Assembly: GCA_017882055.1 (NCBI GenBank)
Contig: JADGQE010000252.1
Coordinates: 1-6,227 of the forward strand
Source of the DNA: Thermoflexales bacterium
GTDB taxonomy: Bacteria; Chloroflexota; Anaerolineae; Fen-1058
Length of the DNA stretch: 6,227 nucleotides
Direction of reading: 5' to 3'
Of this stretch, positions 1 to 4,684 are shown in pieces (the stretch's first letter is position 1; the number at the start of each line of letters is the position of its first letter). The notes under the pieces are model-generated. The model searched no databases. It was not told the DNA's origin and worked only from the letters and a program-made list of their open reading frames with translations. The translations under genes were made by a program, and so were the position numbers.

Positions 1-40
1 GGGCGCGTTTTGTTTTCGTAGAGGCCAAGAAAATTCGTCA

Positions 41-46
41 AGGGGG
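41..46 (+). promoter_or_regulatory. Ribosome binding site of nrdJ
   Basis: The purine run AGGGGG ends five bases before the ATG at 52, a slightly short but workable Shine-Dalgarno spacing. It supports 52 as the start. Only 51 bases precede the gene, so its promoter and any cobalamin riboswitch or NrdR box would lie outside the window. I see neither in the bases present. Confidence 0.65.
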
Positions 47-51
47 ATCGC

Positions 52-3000
52 ATGTCGAAGTCTCATCAAGCAGCTCAATCTGTGGCGGCTGTTGCAGTGG
101 ATGATCGAGCGGTGAAGTTGACGGACAATGCGCGCGTGGTCTTGATGAAGCGCTACGTCCGGCGCGGCGCGACTGGCAAGCCGATCGAAACGCCGGAGCA
201 GATGTTCCAGCGGGTGGCGCGAGCCGTGGCTGAGCCGGAGCGCGAAGCCGGCGGTGATGTTGAAGGAACCGAGCGGGCCTTTTATCGCTTGTTGACTGAT
301 TTGCGTTTCTTTCCTAATTCACCGACGTTTACAGGCGCGGGCACACCGCTGGGCCAACTCGCTGCGTGTTTTGTGCTGCCTATTACCGACGACATGGGTC
401 GGGATGCTTCCGGTATTTTTCAGACGCTGCGCGATGCCGCTTTGATTCAGCAAACGGGCGGCGGCAACGGCTTTAGCTTCGGCCGATTGCGGCCCATGGG
501 CTCGTATGTCGCGTCGAGTGCGGGGCAGGCTACCGGGCCGGTCGGGTTTTTGCGCGTGTACGATAAAGCCTTCGGGGAAATTGCACAGGGTGGCTGCCTG
601 CTGCCCAATACCTTGGTGTTTACCGATCATGGATTGCTGCGCCTCGACGAAATTGCGGATACGCAAAAACCTGGCTGGCAGGCGCATGCGTTAAAGGTTG
701 CGACCGATGCGGGTTGGCAGTCTTCGCCGCGCGCCTATAACAACGGGGTTGCACCTGCACTGCGTGTCCATACCCGTGCGGGCTTGAGCTTGGCGGGCAC
801 GTATGAGCATCGTGTTAAGGTGATGACTGACGAAGGCCCCCAGTGGCGCACCATGCAGGACTTGTGTCCCGGCGATTGGTTGTTGGTGCAGCTTGGACAG
901 CAGCGCGGTACATGGCAAGCTTTGCGGCAGCCGCCGCGCACGCATGGTAATCAAGTGATGCCAAAGCTGCCGAGCGTGTTGGATGAGGAGTTAGCTTTCT
1001 TCATCGGCTATCTGACGGGTGATGGTTTTGTTGCGTCTGCTGACGATGATTACCGAATAGGTGTCAGCGTGGCGCATCGATCGTATTTGATGGCCGAGAT
1101 GCTACCCCTGCTGGAGCGAGTGTTCGGAGTGACCGTGCATCGCCAGCAGAAGGTGAATGATCGTTCCGTGACCTTCATCATTCACAATCGTGCCGTCAAA
1201 GAATTCTTGCATATCAACGGCCTTGGCAAGGGGCGCAGCCGCGACGCAAGTGTGCCGCGACTGATCCGACAATCGCCGCCGGAAATTGTCGGTGCGTATT
1301 TACGCGGTTTATTGGAGGCTGACGGCAGTTTGAGTCACGGCTATCCCGATCTTACCACGACCTCAGCCCGTTTGGCCGAAGAAGTGGCGACGTTGCTGAT
1401 CGGGTTAGGTTGCCCGGTCAGCATGCGGACTGTTGTACCGGGTATCAACCACTTCGGTGATGCCAGCATCTACCACGTTCGGATCGAATCAACGATCGGC
1501 CTGCAGGCTTGGCGCACGCGCATCGGTTGCGATCGACGTTCGCGCTTCGTGGCTGCTTACGCGTGGGAGAGTGATCAACAGCGCGAAAGCACTTACATAT
1601 TGCCGAATGCACGCTACTGGATTGAGCCGGTGGTCGCGGCGATTACACTCGAGCAGGTCGATGCGCGTGGCCGCGGGCTAGGGCGTAAGTTTCGCAGTGA
1701 AGAGCCGCGTCTGCGTCGATCGTTGCTGCGCTACCTGCGCGGCGATCGGCAGCTCACACGATCGGGCTATGATGAATTGGCGCGTCAGTATCCCGAGTTT
1801 GTGGCAAACGCGCGGCCGGTAGAAGGCTGGTGGTTCGTACGTGTCAGCGGGGTCGAACCAATCGGCGAAGCGTTGACGCTCGATTTGGAGGTGGATGACA
1901 ATCACACCTATCTAGCCTATGGGATGGTCACGCATAACACACGGCGTGGCGCCAACATGGCCGTACTGCCGGTGCATCATCCCGATATCCTAAACTTCAT
2001 CAACTGCAAAGTCACCGAAGATCAGATCACCAACTTTAACATTTCAGTTGGAATCACCGATCCATTTATGCGCGCCGTCAAAGCCGATGAGAATTTCGAT
2101 CTGATCGCGCCGCACGATGGCAAAGTGCTGAAGACCATGCGCGCCCGCGAAATCTTCGACGCCATCGTGAAGAATGCGTATCGCAACGGCGAGCCGGGTG
2201 TGCTGTTCCTCGATGTCGCCAATCGATCTAATCCTGTGCCGCATCTGTATGCGCTCGAAGCAACAAATCCATGTGGCGAACAATGGTTAGGGCCTTACGA
2301 AAACTGCTGCCTGGGATCGATCAATCTGGCACAGCATGTGAAATACGTAAACGATCAGGCCGAAGTCGATTGGGTGAAGCTGCAAGAAGCCACGGTGTTA
2401 TCGACGCATTTCCTCGACAACGTCGTCACGGCCAACAAGTATGTGCCCGCTGTGCCGCAGTTGAAAGAAGCCGCGCATCGCGCGCGACGCATCGGTCTGG
2501 GCATTATGGGTCTGGGCGATATGATGTATCACCTGGGCATTCGCTACGGCAGCGACGCAGCGCAGGAATTTGCTGCGCAGGTGATGGAGTTCGTGCGCTA
2601 CCATTCGATGAAGACTTCGATCCAGCTGGCGAAGGAGCGCGGTCCCTTCCTCGCGATTGAAGGCAGCCTCTACGATCCGAAGAACCTGAAGTGGACGCCG
2701 CCCGCGCCGCTTGACCCGTATCAGCATGATTGGGGCCGGCCGGCGATCAACTGGGACGAGATCGTCACCGGCATCCAGCAATACGGCATTCGCAATGCAG
2801 CGCAGACTACCGTCGCGCCGACCGGCACGATTGCCACCGTGGCCGGCTGCGAGGCTTACGGTTGCGAGCCGGTGTTTGCGTTGGCGTATGTGCGCCATGT
2901 GATCGATGCCGAAGCAGGCGGCAGTGACGGTCGCACCACGCTCACTTACGCCAGCCCGTTGTTCGAGCAGGCGTTGATTCGCGCCGGTGTGGATGAAGCG

Positions 3001-3897
3001 ACGCGCAAGCGCATCTACGAAGACGTGATGCATTCGGGCACGTGCCAGGCGGTTGAAGGCGTGCCCGAAGCAGTCAAGCACGCGTTCGTCGTATCGGCCG
3101 ATATCATGCCCGATGAGCATGTCCGCATGCAGGCCGCGATTCAAGCCTTCGTCGACAATTCCATTTCGAAGACGTGCAACTTTCCCGAAACGGCCAGGGA
3201 AAGCGATGTCGCGGAAGCGTATTTCCTCGCGTGGGAATTGGGCTGCAAAGGTCTGACGGTGTACGTGACCGGCTCGCGCGATAAAGTGGTGCTTGAAACG
3301 AAAGCCACGGCGAAAAAGAAAGAAGACAAAGCCGCGCCAGTCGAAGCGTCGGCGCCCGCACCGGTGCCTGTTCACAAGAAACCGCGCCCGCGCCGTTTGC
3401 GGGGCGAGACGTTCCGCATCGGCACGCCGCTCGGCACCGCCTTCATCACGATCAACATCAACGGCGGCGATCAGCCCTTCGAAGTGTTTATGAATGTGGG
3501 CAAAGCCGGATCGGATACGGCGGCAGTCGCCGAGGCCCTGGGACGTTTGATCTCGCTGGTGCTGCGGTTGCCTTCGCCGATGAATGAAACGGAGCGGCTG
3601 AAGTTGGTGACCGAACAGCTGGCCGGTATCGGCGGCGGGCGATCGATGGGCTTTGGTCCGAACCGAGTTCGATCGCTGCCGGATGGCATTGCGCAAGCCT
3701 TAGCAGATTTTCTCGGCGCCGGGTCGACGAATGGCAATGGTCACAACGTGATGAGTGATTCGATGCAGCCGGTCATCGTCGAGCATATGCCTGTGCCCTT
3801 GAAGATTGGTGATCTGTGCCCGGAATGCGGCGAGGCCACTTACGTGAACGAGGAAGGTTGCCGCAAGTGCTATTCGTGCGGGCATAGCGAGTGTTGA
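52..3897 (+). CDS. nrdJ: Adenosylcobalamin-dependent (class II) ribonucleoside-diphosphate reductase, intein-containing precursor
   Basis: Cytoplasmic enzyme that reduces ribonucleotides to deoxyribonucleotides for DNA synthesis, using a thiyl radical generated from adenosylcobalamin, so it needs no oxygen and no NrdB partner. The 1281-residue precursor contains a 448-residue intein (residues 182-629), leaving an 833-residue enzyme. Visible landmarks in precursor numbering are: first redox cysteine C106 in LAACFVLP; the N739-P-C741-G-E743 motif with the radical-bearing cysteine; second redox cysteine C752 in ENCCLGSINL; the phosphate-binding loop PTGTI at 923-927; and SISKTCNFP further on. 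After an Ala/Lys/Pro-rich linker (about 1083-1115) comes a TSCPD-like domain (about 1115-1210). The tail is a cysteine ribbon with C1256, C1259, C1270, C1273, C1276 and C1281. The last pair, C-x4-C, has the spacing of the re-reducing cysteines of Lactobacillus class II reductase. No N-terminal ATP-cone is evident, since only about 100 residues precede the first active-site cysteine. No neighbour in the window is functionally linked. The family call is very secure. Confidence 0.97.
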   Translation: MSKSHQAAQSVAAVAVDDRAVKLTDNARVVLMKRYVRRGATGKPIETPEQMFQRVARAVAEPEREAGGDVEGTERAFYRLLTDLRFFPNSPTFTGAGTPLGQLAACFVLPITDDMGRDASGIFQTLRDAALIQQTGGGNGFSFGRLRPMGSYVASSAGQATGPVGFLRVYDKAFGEIAQGGCLLPNTLVFTDHGLLRLDEIADTQKPGWQAHALKVATDAGWQSSPRAYNNGVAPALRVHTRAGLSLAGTYEHRVKVMTDEGPQWRTMQDLCPGDWLLVQLGQQRGTWQALRQPPRTHGNQVMPKLPSVLDEELAFFIGYLTGDGFVASADDDYRIGVSVAHRSYLMAEMLPLLERVFGVTVHRQQKVNDRSVTFIIHNRAVKEFLHINGLGKGRSRDASVPRLIRQSPPEIVGAYLRGLLEADGSLSHGYPDLTTTSARLAEEVATLLIGLGCPVSMRTVVPGINHFGDASIYHVRIESTIGLQAWRTRIGCDRRSRFVAAYAWESDQQRESTYILPNARYWIEPVVAAITLEQVDARGRGLGRKFRSEEPRLRRSLLRYLRGDRQLTRSGYDELARQYPEFVANARPVEGWWFVRVSGVEPIGEALTLDLEVDDNHTYLAYGMVTHNTRRGANMAVLPVHHPDILNFINCKVTEDQITNFNISVGITDPFMRAVKADENFDLIAPHDGKVLKTMRAREIFDAIVKNAYRNGEPGVLFLDVANRSNPVPHLYALEATNPCGEQWLGPYENCCLGSINLAQHVKYVNDQAEVDWVKLQEATVLSTHFLDNVVTANKYVPAVPQLKEAAHRARRIGLGIMGLGDMMYHLGIRYGSDAAQEFAAQVMEFVRYHSMKTSIQLAKERGPFLAIEGSLYDPKNLKWTPPAPLDPYQHDWGRPAINWDEIVTGIQQYGIRNAAQTTVAPTGTIATVAGCEAYGCEPVFALAYVRHVIDAEAGGSDGRTTLTYASPLFEQALIRAGVDEATRKRIYEDVMHSGTCQAVEGVPEAVKHAFVVSADIMPDEHVRMQAAIQAFVDNSISKTCNFPETARESDVAEAYFLAWELGCKGLTVYVTGSRDKVVLETKATAKKKEDKAAPVEASAPAPVPVHKKPRPRRLRGETFRIGTPLGTAFITININGGDQPFEVFMNVGKAGSDTAAVAEALGRLISLVLRLPSPMNETERLKLVTEQLAGIGGGRSMGFGPNRVRSLPDGIAQALADFLGAGSTNGNGHNVMSDSMQPVIVEHMPVPLKIGDLCPECGEATYVNEEGCRKCYSCGHSEC
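595..1938 (+). mobile_element. Intein with LAGLIDADG homing endonuclease inside NrdJ
   Basis: In-frame protein intron of 448 residues that should excise itself and ligate the flanks to restore AQGG-TRRGANM, a contiguous stretch typical of class II reductases. It starts at C182 (CLLPNTLVF, block A). Block B has T250 and H253 in GTYEH. The C-terminal splicing region runs through DLEVDDNHTYLAYG and ends in H628-N629, followed by T630 as the +1 extein nucleophile. These make it a standard class 1 intein (Cys1, terminal His-Asn, Thr+1). Between the splicing halves lies a homing endonuclease with two LAGLIDADG helices: FIGYLTGDG with catalytic D324, and YLRGLLEADG with D424. Both acidic residues are present and the frame is open, so the endonuclease looks potentially active rather than decayed. 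About 100 residues (roughly 500-600) between the endonuclease and the C-terminal splicing block resemble nothing I can name. Insertion beside catalytic-domain residues is usual for inteins, because imprecise loss there would be lethal. Boundaries follow directly from the splice-junction residues. Confidence 0.96.
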
Positions 3898-3912
3898 GTC
3901 TCGCCTGATCTT

Positions 3913-3966
3913 TGGAAACCAAACTCGCCTGCCGATGAAACCATCGGCAGGCGAGTTTGGTTTCCA
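3913..3966. terminator. Perfect 25-bp hairpin between convergent genes, probable bidirectional terminator
   Basis: Bases 3913-3937 are the exact reverse complement of 3942-3966, with a four-base AAAC loop. The stem is GC-rich in its loop-proximal half and begins TGGAAACC. It starts 16 bases after the nrdJ stop and lies about 40 bases beyond the stop of the opposing small gene, the classic place for a shared terminator. No T-run follows on either strand, so it is not a textbook intrinsic terminator. It could instead be a U-tract-less terminator, an mRNA 3'-end stabiliser or a copy of a dispersed palindromic repeat. Confidence 0.72.
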
Positions 3967-4006
3967 TCGAAAAACAATTTGGACCAATCGGGCATGCTGT
4001 TGCCTG

Positions 4007-4222
4007 TTAGGCTGCCGCGGGCGGTGTGGTGGGTTGTTGGGCCTCGTGCATGCGCTGATGCCACTTCTCAACGATCGGCGGCACGCGCTTTTCCCACTCG
4101 GCGTGATGTCCTTCCGGGCTGTGCGATCCCCATTCGCCGTGCTGGCCCAGCGGCCCGTGTCGCACGAGCATATGCACTAAACCGAAGGTCAATAAGATGG
4201 GTACGATTCGTCTTCCGAACAT
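4007..4222 (-). CDS. Small histidine-rich single-span membrane protein of unknown function
   Basis: Predicted 71-residue protein that I cannot assign to a named family. Residues about 5-20 (VPILLTFGLVHML and flanks) form one hydrophobic segment preceded by two arginines, which suggests an N-in membrane anchor or uncleaved signal. The rest is hydrophilic, with eight or so histidines, tryptophans in EW/EWEK contexts and a segment VPPIVEKWHQRMHE, then a low-complexity QQPTTPPAAA end. The histidine spacing (clusters such as GHH and WHQRMH) would permit metal binding, but that is inference. It is judged real because a strong AAAGGAG lies four bases before the ATG, the gene sits convergently to nrdJ with a hairpin between them, and a candidate promoter lies at a sensible distance upstream. 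Overlapping frames on the other strand lack such support. It could alternatively be a simple envelope-stress or structural mini-protein. Confidence 0.72.
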   Translation of the reverse strand: MFGRRIVPILLTFGLVHMLVRHGPLGQHGEWGSHSPEGHHAEWEKRVPPIVEKWHQRMHEAQQPTTPPAAA

Positions 4223-4226
4223 GTTG

Positions 4227-4233
4227 CTCCTTT
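4227..4233 (-). promoter_or_regulatory. Strong ribosome binding site of the small histidine-rich protein gene
   Basis: Read on the minus strand, AAAGGAG is followed by CAAC and then the ATG at 4222-4220. This near-perfect Shine-Dalgarno is the main reason for accepting the short reading frame as a gene and fixes its start. Upstream in the same leader, AAGGC-N3-GCCTT (4253-4265) can form a small five-base-pair hairpin that does not cover the site. Confidence 0.75.
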
Positions 4234-4277
4234 GTTAAGCTGAATTTTGTTCAAGGCTTTGCCTTAGATTGACTGAG

Positions 4278-4309
4278 ATTATGCGGCAGAATTGTGAATG
4301 GATTGTGAA
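4278..4309 (-). promoter_or_regulatory. Candidate activator-dependent promoter of the small protein gene
   Basis: On the minus strand, CATAAT (4283-4278) differs by one base from the consensus -10 and would start transcription near 4271, giving a leader of about 50 bases. No good -35 hexamer lies at 16-18 bases. That position is instead occupied by a direct repeat, TTCACAAT twice with an 11-bp period. Replacement of a -35 by tandem repeats is typical of promoters activated by OmpR-family regulators such as PhoB or PhoP. The promoter call is by eye only. Confidence 0.38.
4291..4309. repeat. Two exact 8-bp direct repeats with 11-bp period, PhoB/PhoP-like operator
   Basis: ATTGTGAA occurs at 4291-4298 and again at 4302-4309 on the plus strand (TTCACAAT on the minus strand). 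One helical turn separates them, so two regulator monomers could bind the same face. Weaker matches in the same register occur at 4324 (ATTGCGGA) and 4280 (TATGCGGC). TTCACA-N5-TTCACA resembles the published Bacillus PhoP and actinobacterial PHO-box layouts. Which regulator binds is not shown by the sequence. Confidence 0.42.
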
Positions 4310-4362
4310 GACAACGTAGAGGAATTGCGGAAGAACGGGACGAGTGAGAATCGAAAATTCTG

Positions 4363-4389
4363 TTCGACAAACGTCGAATGCAGTATACT
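4363..4389 (+). promoter_or_regulatory. Tentative forward promoter with overlapping palindrome
   Basis: TATACT at 4384-4389 is a good -10 hexamer. Upstream, TTCGAC-AAAC-GTCGAA (4363-4378) is a perfect six-base inverted repeat covering the -35/spacer zone, where no convincing -35 is present. If used, it would transcribe the hydrolase remnant and the membrane glycosidase, with a long leader of about 290 bases. The palindrome could be an operator for a dimeric regulator. I do not recognise it as a known box. Confidence 0.28.
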
Positions 4390-4491
4390 GAGGCCGCATT
4401 CCGGCGAACTTCGCACGAAAAATCCAGCTGCCTGGGCAAGGCATAGTGACCGCAAGGATAGATGTGACTTTTGTGGGCCGCATTTTAGTGA

Positions 4492-4677
4492 CTTTCGGCG
4501 GCATTGCAGTGGGCAATCTTATACTGGAGCTCTCGCAGCGCGGACTTGCACTACTTGCCCACTGGTTCACGGTTGGAAGTCATCCACGGTGCACAGCATA
4601 ACTTTTCGGATCACCTTGATCGAGTGATTGAACTTGGTCAGGCGTGGCTGCTTGAGCATCTGCCGCTTAATCATTGA
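4492..4677 (+). pseudogene. Probable C-terminal remnant of an alpha/beta hydrolase
   Basis: This frame has no start codon with support and is closed upstream by two consecutive stops (TAG TGA at 4486-4491). Its last 45 codons nevertheless read like the end of an alpha/beta hydrolase: LHYLPTGSRLEVIHGAQHNF followed by a helix SDHLDRVIELGQAWLLEHLP and a stop. In that family a strand of the type LEVI precedes a turn carrying the catalytic histidine, here H in GAQHNF at 4597-4599, and a terminal helix follows. The nucleophile-serine and acid portions are missing, so the piece cannot be an active enzyme. It ends seven bases before the glycosidase start, which suggests that an intact hydrolase gene was once cotranscribed with that gene. 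I cannot find the rest in other frames nearby, so a deletion is more likely than a single frameshift. The family call rests on pattern recognition only. Confidence 0.4.
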
Positions 4678-4679
4678 GG
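4675..4679 (+). promoter_or_regulatory. Ribosome binding site deciding the TTG start of the glycosidase
   Basis: TGAGG sits five bases before the TTG at 4685. Its TGA is also the stop codon of the hydrolase-like frame, an arrangement typical of translationally coupled genes. The first in-frame ATG is 63 codons further in, inside the protein's non-cytoplasmic loop, and has no such site. Confidence 0.5.
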
Positions 4680-4684
4680 CTAAC

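Larger units (their letters stand above)
4223..4684. other. Stretch of 462 bases without an intact gene
   Basis: Between the divergently oriented small-protein gene and the glycosidase gene, the sequence holds the two candidate promoters, the 11-bp-spaced repeats and the hydrolase remnant described separately. Reading frames of 62-111 codons cross the region on both strands (for example 4298-4627 plus, 4235-4570 minus). They lack ribosome binding sites and their translations are not protein-like. A GTG-started 45-codon frame at 4464-4601, preceded by AAGGAT, encodes a hydrophobic peptide (FVGRILVTFGGIAVG) and is the only one with a plausible start. I do not consider it established. Confidence 0.5.

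Noticed and set aside
1..51. Possible cobalamin riboswitch or NrdR box before nrdJ
   Set aside because: The 51 bases available are too short for a riboswitch and contain no B12-box or paired NrdR-like palindromes.
2398..3696. Long minus-strand reading frame of 432 codons antisense to nrdJ
   Set aside because: It lies wholly opposite the conserved NrdJ catalytic domain. Its translation is Arg/His-rich with no recognisable motif or ribosome binding site, so it is a codon-bias shadow.
1939..3897. Second intein or split in the C-terminal extein
   Set aside because: The extein runs without interruption from TRRGANM through PTGTI to the cysteine ribbon, with no further splicing blocks.
4235..4570. 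Minus-strand reading frame of 111 codons
   Set aside because: No ribosome binding site and no recognisable domain. It runs through the leader and promoter of the small protein gene.
4298..4627. Plus-strand reading frame of 109 codons upstream of the glycosidase, in the same frame
   Set aside because: The TGA at 4625 separates it from the glycosidase. It has no Shine-Dalgarno, and its Cys/His/Arg-rich translation does not look like a protein. The start at 4298 also falls inside the direct repeats.
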